Shown here: piece by piece, positions 11,421 to 20,883 of the stretch
Layout of the letters: each line of letters opens with the position of its first letter
How positions within the stretch are numbered: the stretch's first letter is position 1
Assembly: GCA_028386065.3 (NCBI GenBank)
Contig: JAKUCV010007751.1
Location: forward strand, 28,159-92,158
DNA from: Turnera subulata
Lineage: Eukaryota > Streptophyta > Magnoliopsida > Malpighiales > Passifloraceae
DNA length: 64,000 nucleotides
Direction of reading: 5' to 3'
The notes under the pieces: generated by a model
The model's input: only the letters and a program-made list of their open reading frames with translations
The model's database searches: none
What the model was told of the DNA's origin: nothing
Translations under genes and position numbers: made by a program

Positions 11421-12388
11421 ATGGCGACAGGCAAAATGATGAGTATCAAGCTGCTGATCGACAATAACCGCAAGAAAGTCCTTTTCGCGGAGGCAGGGAA
11501 GGATTTTGTGGATTTCCTGATACACCTACTCTCTTTGCCTGTAGGAACTGTGGTTAAGCTCCTGAAAAAAGCAGCCACAGTTGGGTGCATCTCAAATCTT
11601 TATAGCAGCCTTGAAGGGTTGAGTGATAGTTACTTGCAGCCCAACCAAAACAAGGATGCCCTGCTTAGGCCTCGTTTGGCAGTCCAGATTAGCAGTTCCA
11701 GCCTGTTGTTGCCAGAAATTCCTGCGGAACCTCCTCTTCAGAAAAAGCAGCTCTATCGATGTACAAACAATTGTCATGGGTACATTACAGAAGAACGAGG
11801 AAAAATTTGTCCTTCGTGCAATTATTACCGTATGGACCAGGCAGTTCAGTTTGTTGGCACAAATAATTCTGCGGATAAAAACCCCAACACTCATGGTTCT
11901 GAGGGAGGATTCGTGAAAGGAGTGGTCACTTACATGGTGATGGATGATTTATCAATTTCTCCAATGTCGATGATATCTGGTGTTTCTCTTCTGATCAACA
12001 AGTTCAATGTCAAGGATTTTGGAGCTCTGGAAGAGAAGGTGGTTCAGCTTGGGATTGATGAGGTTTGCTCTTTTCAAATTTCCTCTCGTTATTATATATA
12101 TACTATCCAAACCGAACGGTATAGTCGATCAATTCGTTGATTTGTCATATGTATATGTTTTTGTGCCATTACATATATTCAGGGTCTGGAATTGTTGAAG
12201 GCTGCTTTGCTGTCTGATGCTGCTCTTACTGAAGTCTTTCTCGCCAACAAGGCGGCCCGGCGTGCTTCACGTGCAAAGGGTAAATTATATCACTTATCAT
12301 AAAAAAAAATGAAACATTAGCCTCTGTGAAATAAGACTTATATAACCTTAAATTTATATATGCATTCACAGGTGCAGCATCCATTTGA
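11421..12388 (+). CDS. DUF674 family protein, tandem copy 3
   Basis: Three exons (11421-12062, 12183-12279, 12372-12388) encode 251 residues, with exon 2 and 3 lengths identical to copy 1. This copy retains what looks like the ancestral four-cysteine zinc site: C114-x3-C118-x11-C130-x2-C133. The conserved VKGVVTYMVMDDLSISPMSM block follows, then a helical C-terminus rich in Leu and Ala. The frame and splice sites are intact. DUF674 proteins have no established activity. The tandem arrangement with matching promoters shows recent local duplication, and copies 1 and 3 are the best-preserved pair. Family call is firm, function unknown. Confidence 0.86.
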
Positions 12389-13218
12389 AATCCTACTGCT
12401 GCGCTTTCACCTCTACCTATACATCCAATGCCGTTTCCAGTTACCGTCACTGCTGCCGCTTTTGCTCTATGGATGTTGGCAGAAAATAATGGATCTTTAG
12501 TTGATGGACGTTTTTTTTTTTTCTTTTCTGTTTTTGTCAAACAAAATGGTCAAGAAGCCCGTGTTTGAAATATTCTACCAAGTTATGAACTAGTGTCAGT
12601 GTTTCTTTAAAGTCTTTTGCCTTGTTAATTCCTGAAGCTCCTCCTTACTGCAGATATGTTGAAGCTAACTTGGACAATTAAAAAACTTGAAACTAACAAT
12701 CTTTATTAATATACGATGCTCAACTTCACAGCAACTGAATAATTACCACAGCGAATCGAAGGCCTTAATGTCGACCCTTCCTTTTTCCTCAAAATGCCTA
12801 TATTCATCAATATATTCATCAAAATTCATAGGAGAAATGGTTCATACAAAATCCATGATAAATAACATCGGCGGTTCTAATTGATTTGAAGAGCCTAACA
12901 CTTGAGCAGTGCTAACCAAAATTTTGGTTTAAAATATCAAAGCGCCGAATCAGTTACCCAATCAAATCCGTAATAGAAAAAGGCCATCAATTGTTCTTAT
13001 TACTAGTGCAGAACCAAAACTGACAAATCATGATCATTGGATTGCAGAGTTCTTTCTGGTTTCAAAGATTAAAGTGATAGCAATTAAGTGTCGGTAGAGA
13101 AGAATTTATTTATTTATTATTATTTTTTGGTTTCCCATGAGCTTTCCCCCGAGAAGAAATTATTATGAACATCGTAAAAGATGAAAATGTATGCTGCAGA
13201 TCGTCATCTTCATTAAAT
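12389..13218. other. Spacer with a fourth, orphan DUF674 promoter block
   Basis: From about 12830 to 13205 the sequence repeats the DUF674 upstream block: the GCCGAATCAGTTACCCAAT motif, AGTGCAGAACCAAAACTGACAAATC-like sequence, and the CGTAAAAGATGAAAATG stretch. No DUF674 gene follows, because the block is cut off by an LTR fragment at 13219. It marks a lost or displaced fourth tandem unit. Confidence 0.55.
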
Positions 13219-13414
13219 TGTTAGATTATTGAGATCAAGCTGTTAGTGGAGAATAATTAAGGTGTTGGTGTGATCAAGCTGTAAAGTTGGTCCTACTACT
13301 TTTGGAAGTGTTAGGTAAAGTGAGCTTCAATTATGCAAATTAAATAATGTTATCATAGGTTGTTAGATGTTTTATTCTGTTTTGTGAGTGGTTTTACTTT
13401 ATGAGTGGAGTGAT
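13219..13414 (+). mobile_element. Truncated LTR fragment related to the copia LTRs
   Basis: The fragment opens with TGTTAGATTATTGAGATCAAGC, close to the start of the complete copia LTR at 14937 (TGTTAGATTATGTGATCAAGC), and shares the TTAGTGGAG motif before diverging. It ends at the unknown base at 13415, after which duplicated flank begins. It is a diverged relative, not a piece of the neighbouring element. The abrupt end at an N leaves open whether the truncation is biological or an assembly join. Confidence 0.5.
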
Positions 13415-13415
13415 N

Positions 13416-13735
13416 TAAATCATCCCTATTTCCTGGTTTTGCAAGGGTGAAGCATTTATGGTCAGCAGAGAAGAAATAAAACACTGCAAATGGTCAAAAG
13501 TATGCACTTGCTGAGCAGAATTCCACTTCAGCACTCTTGGAGATGCTCCAAGTCTGTGGCTGCGGATGGATTACTAAGTTGAAGGGATCGGTCTTGCAGT
13601 TTTTTTTTTTTTTTTTCTCTCTATCGTTGATTCCTCTCCTAAGGCAATATCAAAGGTTTGCATTTCAAGGTTATTGCAATCTAAACGTGTTCATTGCTTA
13701 GGAGAATTTGACGCCAAGGATGTTAATAAGAAAGG
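13416..13735 (+). pseudogene. DUF241 gene remnant (segmental copy A)
   Basis: This aligns by eye to 29876-30140, including a shared stretch of more than 40 bases around GGAGATGCTCCAAGTCTGTGG. In the second copy the sequence is recognisable as a decayed DUF241 gene. The N-terminal half is missing here, cut off at the LTR fragment and N base. No usable frame remains. Confidence 0.45.
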
Positions 13736-14517
13736 CCAAGTTACTTACCTTGAAGAGAGAAAAAAAAGGGTAATGCTCCGTAAGTATAAAATAAATTGAA
13801 GGACTGGAAGCACCAGATTCCAGAGAATTGAGAACCAGAGTTGGACAGCGTCCATATACAATCATTGACAATCACAGTTTCCCTGTTGAAACATTCTCAA
13901 ATCAGTAGTTCCCCTTCTGGTGGCTTCTGTCCCTCAATACAATTTTGTAGCACAACATTTTGATCTCACTGTTGTACATGTAGAAACATTGAAACCTGTA
14001 GAACAAATAAATATACTACTAAAATTTATCTAGCAAAATCGACCATTCTTTCTGATTTTGAGTGTTTTCATTTGAAGATTTCGCATCTCAGTGTGACATA
14101 TAACCTAGACTTTATTTAGACAAAGGATATTACTTTTTAACTGTCATTGTGTCACCCAACCTTAAACATCATGCATCGAGAGAAAGGAAAAAACCAAATC
14201 TGCTGTATAAACGAATCCTCAGACCAAATTATACATGGATTATCAGTTATCTCTACCATTTCAAGTATCAGTCAATTAGGGTGGATGGCATAACAGCAAA
14301 CTATTAATACTTGTATGTGACTCTTTTCTTCCAGTTTCTTAAAGTTCGCCAAATGTCTTCGGATACATGTTCCAATATCATTTCTTTCTATCATTACTCT
14401 CGTGCCAACTATTACAAGGGTTTTTAGTAATTTCAAGAATTTAATCCATCAGTGAACCAAAGACGAGAAAGAGTAGGACTCACCCTTCCTTCTCATTAGT
14501 CCAGCTGACCCTCCTCG
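13736..14517. other. Non-coding part of segmental copy A
   Basis: No gene seen. The sequence closely follows 30140-30794 in segmental copy B with small substitutions and indels, and leads into the 3' end of the RRM pseudogene. Confidence 0.5.
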
Positions 14518-14936
14518 TCAGTTCTTATACGCATATTGCACCCGGATGTTTCTTCCTTCCAAAAACTGAAAAAGTCCGCAATAAGGACCATCAACAGGCA
14601 ATAGAAACCCCAAAATAAAGAAAGAATTAACACAACATAGGAAGTACAGAGAATAGTAAAGAGTGCAAGACAATACACACACCTGACCCATCCATTGCTT
14701 TTAAAGCTGAACTCGCTGCATCTTCAGTAGTGAAGTGAACAAAGCCATACCCTTTTGACTTACCACTGGTATTAGAAGGAAGATAATTAACATTAGAAAT
14801 TTCTAAAAACTTCCCAGAGACAACTAGAGTTCACTTCCCTATCACTTTCAATTATTTCACCGTGCTGTCTGAAAGCTTCCTTTAAAACAGCCTCGTTGGT
14901 ATCATAGCAAAGCCCTGCAGTTGCAATGCATAAAAC

Positions 14937-15576
14937 TGTTAGATTATGTGATCAAGCTGCATTAGTGATCAAGCTGTAGTGGAGTGTTAGTGGAGTGTGA
15001 TCAATAAGTTAGTGGAGCTAATGATGTGATCAAGATGTTAGTGGAATTGTTTCTTTAATTAGAGTATGTTAGGAATAGTGTGCAAGTTGTGTGTGTCTTT
15101 TTGTTAGTTGCTGCAGCAAGTTGGATTTTAGGCTGATTTTCTGCCTATAAATTGAGTCTTGTAATCTGGTTCAATTCAAGTAAAATAAACCTACATTGTG
15201 TATTGTTCACTTCACAAAGTGTTCCTTGTCTTGTCCAAATCGTGTTCAAGTCAAGTGTTTGAGAGAATTTGAGAGAAAATTAATGCAACAGTAACCAAGA
15301 AAACCAACTTGAGTGTTCTTCAGTTTTCAGGAAATTTTCCAGTTTTTCCCAGAAAACATCGATGTTTTAATTACAACATTGATGTTTTTTGCATTCTGCC
15401 AAATTTGTTTAAAAGCCCCGAATCAACCAAACATCGATGTTTTAAACCCAACATCGATGTTCTAGCAGCTCGGTAGAATTAGTTAAAGTTCCAGTAGGCT
15501 AAAAACATCGATGTTCAACATCCAACATCGATGTTCTTGAGCCATTTCTGAATTTGTTGAAGATCAAGAGCCAACA
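14937..15576 (+). repeat. 5' LTR of copia element 1
   Basis: 640 bases, TGTTAG...CCAACA. Relative to the 3' LTR it lacks about 117 bases after the CTTTTTGTTA motif near 15110. It carries three pairs of the 12-base palindrome AACATCGATGTT at 15355/15375 (second with one mismatch), 15430/15450 and 15504/15524. The palindromes lie at the 3' end of the LTR. Confidence 0.9.
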
Positions 15577-15578
15577 AT

Positions 15579-15590
15579 TGGTAGCGGAGC
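15579..15590 (+). other. Primer-binding site, initiator Met tRNA type
   Basis: TGGTAGCGGAGC begins two bases after the 5' LTR. It matches 10 of 12 positions of the usual plant copia primer site TGGTATCAGAGC, complementary to initiator methionine tRNA. Element 2 has the related TGGTAGCGAAGC at the same distance, so the variant is a property of this family. Confidence 0.75.
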
Positions 15591-15674
15591 AGGTTCCTTC
15601 TTTTAGGCCTGTTCTATTTCATTGAAACCACATCAGATTAGCCCCAAACACCTACCTAAACACCAAATTTCAAA

Positions 15675-18600
15675 ATGAATACACAACCCACAAACAGAAC
15701 CACCTCATCCTTACCCTTACCCCCTATTTTTGAAGGAGAGAACTACAACTATTGGGCTATAAGGATGAAGTCTTTCCTTGTAGCTAATGGTTTGTGGTTT
15801 TTAGTTGAAGAAGGTTTTGCTGAAGAGGAAGCCATTGAAGAAATGACGGTAAATCAATTGAGAACATACAATGAAAAATTGCAGAAGCACAACACTGCAA
15901 TCTCATTTATGTTCTCATTGGTTTCAGAGGACATTTTCCCTTTGATTGTAGGAGCTACAACAGTCAAAGAAGCATGGGAGATCCTTGAGAAGCAGTTCAG
16001 AGGCTCCAAGGAAACAAGGCAAATCAGGGTACAATTCTTGAGAAGAGAATTTGAGTTGATGAAGATGTCAGAAGCAGAAACAATAAGGGAGTATGCTTCA
16101 AAAGCTCAAAGCATTGTCAACAAAATCAGATTGTTTGGAGAAGTAATCCCAGAAGTGAGAGTAGTTGAGAAAATTCTCAACACGGTTGTTGATAGATTTG
16201 AAGCAAAGGTAGCTGCAATTGAAGAATCAAGAGACATCACAGAGATGTCGGTTCCTGAATTAGTTGGCAAGCTAGAGGCTCATGAGCAAAGACATGGGAG
16301 AAAGGCTGAAGCCGGAATCGAAAAGGCATTCCAAGCCAAGCAGAAAAGCGTCAACAACAAATTTGAAGTCAAACAAAAACCGGAGAAGAGCACCAACAAG
16401 TACCAAAAGGAGGCATCAAGTTCGCAAACAAGTTTTCCACCTTGCAAATACTGTGGAAAAACAAACCACTTGGAGCAGAGGTGCTGGAAAAACAAGAAGT
16501 GCAACTTCTGTCAAAAGGTTGGACACATTGAACGTTTCTGCAGAGCTAAGCAAAATGAAGAAAATCAGGCTCAACAACAAGTGGAAGAACAACCACAAAC
16601 AAGGCAACAAGCTCAACCCAGCAGAGGCAACCAACAAGAGTTCATGTTCATGGCGAGTGAGAGTTCAAAGAAGCAAGAAGAGTGTGTATGGTACATTGAT
16701 AGTGGCTGCACCAGTCACATGACGGGAAACTCAAAATGGTTCGTGGACTTGGATGAATCAATCCGTGTGGAAGTCAAGACAGCTGATGGTGCTATTCTAA
16801 AATCAAATGGAAGAGGTACTGTTTCTATGAACTATGATGGAGTCAGTAAACTCATTAAAGATGTCTTGCTAGTTCCTGGATTGAAGCATAATCTCTTGAG
16901 TGTGGCTCAAATGACTAAGAACGGGTACAAACTAAACTTTGAAGATGATTGTTGTGTTATCTCGATGAATGACAAAACTGTTTGCAAAACTAAAATGAAG
17001 AACAATGCATTTCCTGTGAACATGAGCATGCATGAAGAGATGGTGAACGAATGTGAAGTAGATGAAAGTAGCTTGTGGCATAGAAGATATGGTCATGCTA
17101 GTTTGCATTCCTTAAAACTTGCTGCACAAAAGGAGTATGTCAGAGATTTGCCATCAATACAAATTTCTGGAGAAATTTGTGAGCCATGCCAATTGGGAAA
17201 GATGCATAGAGACTCATTTCCGAGTGCTGCAGAAGGAAGAACCTTAGAGAAGCTGGAGCTGGTGCACACCGACCTTTGTGGTCCAATGCACACACCATCC
17301 TTGAGTGGTAATCTCTACTTCATGCTGTTTATTGATGATCTAACACGCATGACTTGGATATACTTCCTGAAGAATAAGCTAGCAACACTAGAGGTGTTCA
17401 AGAAATTCAAAAGCATGGTGGAAACACAAAGTAGTTGCAGGTTGAAAAAACTGAGATCAGATAGAGGGGGAGAGTTCATATCGAAGACATTTGAAGAATT
17501 CTGCAATTCAAATGGCATTCTTCATCAATTGACAGTACCATACTCTCCTCAGCAAAATGGAGTGGTAGAAAGAAAGAACAGAACTGTTATGGAGATGGCA
17601 AGAAGTATGCTAGCCGAGAAGAAACTTCCTCAAAGTTTTTGGGCAGAAGCTACCTATACTGCTGTCTATCTCATCAATAGGCTGCCTACAAAGTCAATTG
17701 ATGGGAAGACTCCCATTGAAGCATGGACTGGTAAGAAACCGACTGTAAAGCATTTGAAGGTGTTTGGTTCTCTTTGTTATGTCCATGTTCCAGATGAAAA
17801 GAGAAGGAAGCTGGATTACAAGGCTGAAAGAGGAGTACTATTGGGCTACAGTAGTCAATCCAAAGGCTACAGGGTGTTCATGGTTGACAATGAAAAGGTG
17901 ATTACCACAAGAGATGTCAAGGTAGATGAAGATGCTTATTGGGATTGGAAAGAAAAAAAGGCAATGAAGAACAATCCAAGTGATGCAGTTGAACAAGAAA
18001 ATCAAGAACTAGAAGATGAAGAGCAAGAAGATCATCCTCTAAATGAAGAGGATTATGATTCGGACACACCTCCAATGAAGGTTAAAACACTTGCTGATGT
18101 TTATGAGAGGTGTAATTTTGTTGAAACAGAGCCACATTGTTATGAAGAGGCAAAAAATCAAGAACATTGGAAGAAGGCCATGGAGGAAGAAATCGGCATG
18201 ATCAACAAAAATCAAACATGGGAATTGGTTGCAAGACCTGCAGATCAAAAGATCATTGGAGTCAAGTGGGTATTTCGCACCAAGATGAATCCTGATGGCA
18301 CCGTCTCAAAGTTCAAAGCAAGACTTGTGGTCAAGGGCTATGCACAACAATATGGCCTTGACTATCTTGAGACATTTGCACCGGTTGCAAGCCTCGACAT
18401 AATCAGACTTCTTTTGGCCATCTCAGCTCAAAATAGGTGGAAGGTATTCCATCTAGATGTGAAGTCAGCCTTTTTAAATGGAATTCTTGAAGAAGAAGTC
18501 TACATAGAGCAGCCCAAAGGTTTCATTGTGGAAGGTAAAGAAGATCAGGTTTACAGGCTGAAGAAAGCTCTCTATGGACTAAAGCAAGCTCCGAGAGCTT

Positions 18601-19676
18601 GGTATAGTCGCACAGACAGTCACTTGATGCAGCAGGGATTTAAAAGAAGTGCGAGTGAAGCCACTCTCTATGTAAAAGGCAGCCCAAGTGATGATTTGAT
18701 TATAGTGTCTCTTTATGTTGATGACATGTTGATTACAGGAGCAGATCACAGCAAGATTTCAGCTTTTAAAGCTGAAATGATGAAGGAATTTGAAATGTCA
18801 GATTTGGGACTGATGCACTATTTTCTTGGAATGGAGGTGATGCAAAGTGAAGCAAGAATTATGATCACTCAGAAGAGGTATGCAGAAAATATCCTGAAGA
18901 AATTCAAGATGGACTCATGCAATCCAGCACCAACCCTATTAATTCAGAACACCAAGCTTGCAAAGAATGAAGATGAAGAAGATGCTGAAAATGAGGCATA
19001 CAGGAGCTGTGTAGGGAGTTTGGTGTATCTTACAGCAACTCGTCCTGATCTTTTGTTTGCAACTAATTTTCTGTCAAGGTTTTTAAATGCCCCCAAGAAG
19101 AGTCATGCTGCTGTGATGAAAAGAGTGCTAAGGTATGTCAAAGGCACCACTGATCTTGGTTTACACTACAGCTCATTTGAAGATGCAAAGCTAAAGGCAT
19201 ACTGTGATAGTGATTGGGCTGGATGTTTGGATGACATGAGAAGCACAACAGGCTATGTTTTCTTGTTTAGTTTAAATGTATTCTCATGGTGTTCCAAGAA
19301 GCAAACCGTTGTTGCTCAATCCACAGCTGAAGTTGAGTATCTTGCTGCTGCCTCTACAGTGAATCAAGTTATTTGGTTCAGAAAAATTATGTTTGATCTT
19401 AAAATGGAGCAAGAGGAGCCCATGGAACTGTTTTGTGACAACCAGTCCGCCATTGCCATGATAAGGAATCCGGTTGACCATGGAAGAACCAAACATTTCA
19501 AGATCAAGTACCATGTAATTCGTGAAGCTGAGAATGATGGGGAAGTTCAAGTCAAATTTTGTTCATCAGAAAATCAATTGGCAGACCTGTTTACAAAGCC
19601 TTTGCCCAAAAACAGGTTTGATTCATTGAAGAACATGTTGAATATAAAGTGCAGCTTGGTCAAGGGGGAGTGTTAG
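15675..19676 (+). CDS. Copia gag-pol polyprotein, intact
   Basis: A single uninterrupted frame of 1333 residues encodes the whole polyprotein for reverse transcription and integration. In order: Gag from residue 1 to about 250; two CCHC zinc knuckles at about 257-292 (CKYCGKTNHLEQRC and CNFCQKVGHIERFC); aspartic protease with DSG at D342; the integrase HHCC zinc region (LWHRRYGH...CEPC); the integrase core with TDLCGP, SDRGGEF and VVERKN carrying the D-D-E residues; reverse transcriptase with YVDD at 1014-1017; and RNase H with DSDWAG, AEVEY and DNQSA. The stop TAG lies six bases inside the 3' LTR. No frameshift or stop is present, so this copy may still be capable of making active protein. 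Absence of a separate envelope frame fits copia. Confidence 0.95.
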   Translation: MNTQPTNRTTSSLPLPPIFEGENYNYWAIRMKSFLVANGLWFLVEEGFAEEEAIEEMTVNQLRTYNEKLQKHNTAISFMFSLVSEDIFPLIVGATTVKEAWEILEKQFRGSKETRQIRVQFLRREFELMKMSEAETIREYASKAQSIVNKIRLFGEVIPEVRVVEKILNTVVDRFEAKVAAIEESRDITEMSVPELVGKLEAHEQRHGRKAEAGIEKAFQAKQKSVNNKFEVKQKPEKSTNKYQKEASSSQTSFPPCKYCGKTNHLEQRCWKNKKCNFCQKVGHIERFCRAKQNEENQAQQQVEEQPQTRQQAQPSRGNQQEFMFMASESSKKQEECVWYIDSGCTSHMTGNSKWFVDLDESIRVEVKTADGAILKSNGRGTVSMNYDGVSKLIKDVLLVPGLKHNLLSVAQMTKNGYKLNFEDDCCVISMNDKTVCKTKMKNNAFPVNMSMHEEMVNECEVDESSLWHRRYGHASLHSLKLAAQKEYVRDLPSIQISGEICEPCQLGKMHRDSFPSAAEGRTLEKLELVHTDLCGPMHTPSLSGNLYFMLFIDDLTRMTWIYFLKNKLATLEVFKKFKSMVETQSSCRLKKLRSDRGGEFISKTFEEFCNSNGILHQLTVPYSPQQNGVVERKNRTVMEMARSMLAEKKLPQSFWAEATYTAVYLINRLPTKSIDGKTPIEAWTGKKPTVKHLKVFGSLCYVHVPDEKRRKLDYKAERGVLLGYSSQSKGYRVFMVDNEKVITTRDVKVDEDAYWDWKEKKAMKNNPSDAVEQENQELEDEEQEDHPLNEEDYDSDTPPMKVKTLADVYERCNFVETEPHCYEEAKNQEHWKKAMEEEIGMINKNQTWELVARPADQKIIGVKWVFRTKMNPDGTVSKFKARLVVKGYAQQYGLDYLETFAPVASLDIIRLLLAISAQNRWKVFHLDVKSAFLNGILEEEVYIEQPKGFIVEGKEDQVYRLKKALYGLKQAPRAWYSRTDSHLMQQGFKRSASEATLYVKGSPSDDLIIVSLYVDDMLITGADHSKISAFKAEMMKEFEMSDLGLMHYFLGMEVMQSEARIMITQKRYAENILKKFKMDSCNPAPTLLIQNTKLAKNEDEEDAENEAYRSCVGSLVYLTATRPDLLFATNFLSRFLNAPKKSHAAVMKRVLRYVKGTTDLGLHYSSFEDAKLKAYCDSDWAGCLDDMRSTTGYVFLFSLNVFSWCSKKQTVVAQSTAEVEYLAAASTVNQVIWFRKIMFDLKMEQEEPMELFCDNQSAIAMIRNPVDHGRTKHFKIKYHVIREAENDGEVQVKFCSSENQLADLFTKPLPKNRFDSLKNMLNIKCSLVKGEC
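19662..19670 (+). other. Polypurine tract of copia element 1
   Basis: The purine run AAGGGGGAG ends directly at the 3' LTR. It is the expected primer for plus-strand synthesis and overlaps the last codons of gag-pol. Confidence 0.8.
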
Positions 19677-20610
19677 ATTATGTGATCAAGCTGCATTAGT
19701 GATCAAGCTGTAGTGGAGTGTTAGTGGAGTGTGATCAATAAGTTAGTGGAGCTAATGATGTGATCAAGATGTTAGTGGAATTGTTTCTTTAATTAGAGTA
19801 TGTTAGGAATAGTGTGCAAGTTGTGTGCGTCTTTTTGTTATTGTAATGTTTTCTTTGTTATCTGATCTTCTTGGTAATCAAGAAGATCAACTTAGTCGAT
19901 TATGGGTCTCCATGCTGCACTAAGAAGTATGGGTTGAAGGTATGGGCTGCATGCAAGTTGCTGCAGCAAGTTGGATTTTAGGCTGATTTTCTGCCTATAA
20001 ATTAAGTCTTGTAATCTGGTTCAATTCAAGTGAAATAAACCTACATTGTGTATTGTTCACTTCACAAAGTGTTCCTTGTCTTGTCCAAATCGTGTTCAAG
20101 TCAAGTGTTTGAGAGAATTTGAGAGAAAATTAATGCAACAGTAACCAAGAAAACCAACTTGAGTGTTCTTCAGTTTTCTGGAAATTTTCCAGTTTTTCCC
20201 AGAAAACATCGATGTTTTAATTACAACATCGATGTTTTTTGCATTCTGCCAAATTTGTTTAAAAGCCCCGAATCAACCAAACATCGATGTTTTAAACCCA
20301 ACATCGATGNAAATTAATGCAACAGTAACCAAGAAAACCAACTTGAGTGTTCTTCAGTTTTCTGGAAATTTTCCAGTTTTTCCCAGAAAACATCGATGTT
20401 TTAATTACAACATCGATGTTTTTTGCATTCTGCCAAATTTGTTTAAAAGCCCCGAATCAACCAAACATCGATGTTTTAAACCCAACATCGATGTTCTAGC
20501 AGCTCGGCAAAATTAGTTAAAGTTCGAGTAGGCTAAAAACATCGATGTTCAACATCCAACATCGATGTTCTTGAGCCATTTCTGAATTTGTTGAAGATCA
20601 AGAGCCAACA
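19671..20610 (+). repeat. 3' LTR of copia element 1, with a suspect internal duplication
   Basis: 940 bases as assembled. The single N at 20310 is followed by a repeat of the preceding sequence: 20127-20309 reappears at 20311-20493. Removing one copy gives about 756 bases, which agrees with the 5' LTR once its deletion is restored. The duplication is therefore probably an assembly artefact. The palindrome pairs recur at 20205/20225, 20389/20409, 20464/20484 and 20538/20558. Confidence 0.85.
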
Positions 20611-20883
20611 GTTTTATGCACCTCTGATTCATTGTATTTGCTATAATATCCATCGATTGAACTGAGTCCAAGTGGATGAAACAAAGTTACCACCGACGAA
20701 TAATTTGGAGCAGGAGGCAGAGGTTGATAACATTTTCCTTGCGAGAACATGACGGGAGAGAGTAACTACATCAAGCTTCTAATACTGCGTCAGAACACGC
20801 TGTGGTAGCAGCAGCCGAAAGAGTGGTGAAATGCATGAACCATGGAGAAATCGATGGAACATAGGCTTTCAAGTTCTGGACAT

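Larger units (their letters stand above)
14937..20610 (+). mobile_element. Full-length Ty1/copia retrotransposon (element 1)
   Basis: A 5674-base element with LTRs at 14937-15576 and 19671-20610 that begin TG and end CA, a primer-binding site, one complete gag-pol frame and a polypurine tract. By eye, the LTRs differ at only about eight shared positions, so insertion is recent. The element sits in intron 1 of an RRM pseudogene in the opposite orientation; the sister duplicated block at about 31240 preserves the uninterrupted site. The flanking five bases (AAAAC left, GTTTT right) do not form a direct target duplication, so one edge may have been altered after insertion. Gene order PR-INT-RT-RNaseH places it in copia. 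Confidence 0.93.
14518..20883 (-). pseudogene. RRM protein gene copy A, interrupted by a copia element
   Basis: On the minus strand the remnants of a four-exon RNA-recognition-motif gene are visible. The last exon is 14518-14565 (FLEGRNIRVQYAYKN, stop), with exons 3 and 2 up to about 14917 and exon 1 from about 20697 to an ATG at 20883. A copia element occupies intron 1. Compared with copy B (30795-31586), exon 3 has lost 25 bases at its start, including the acceptor-proximal codons, and gained one base near its end. Exon 1 has stops (TGA five codons after the ATG, and a later TAG where copy B has CAG). These lesions make it a pseudogene. The R-rich, acid-poor N-terminus that can still be read suggests an organelle-targeted ancestor. 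Confidence 0.7.

Noticed and set aside
15355..15535. CRISPR-like array of AACATCGATGTT repeats
   Set aside because: The repeats are short palindromes in pairs inside plant LTRs; CRISPR arrays do not occur in plant nuclear DNA and the spacing is not that of repeats and unique spacers.
14932..20615. AAAAC and GTTTT as the target duplication of copia element 1
   Set aside because: They are inverted, not direct, repeats, and copy B does not support them as a duplicated target; recorded as no clear duplication.
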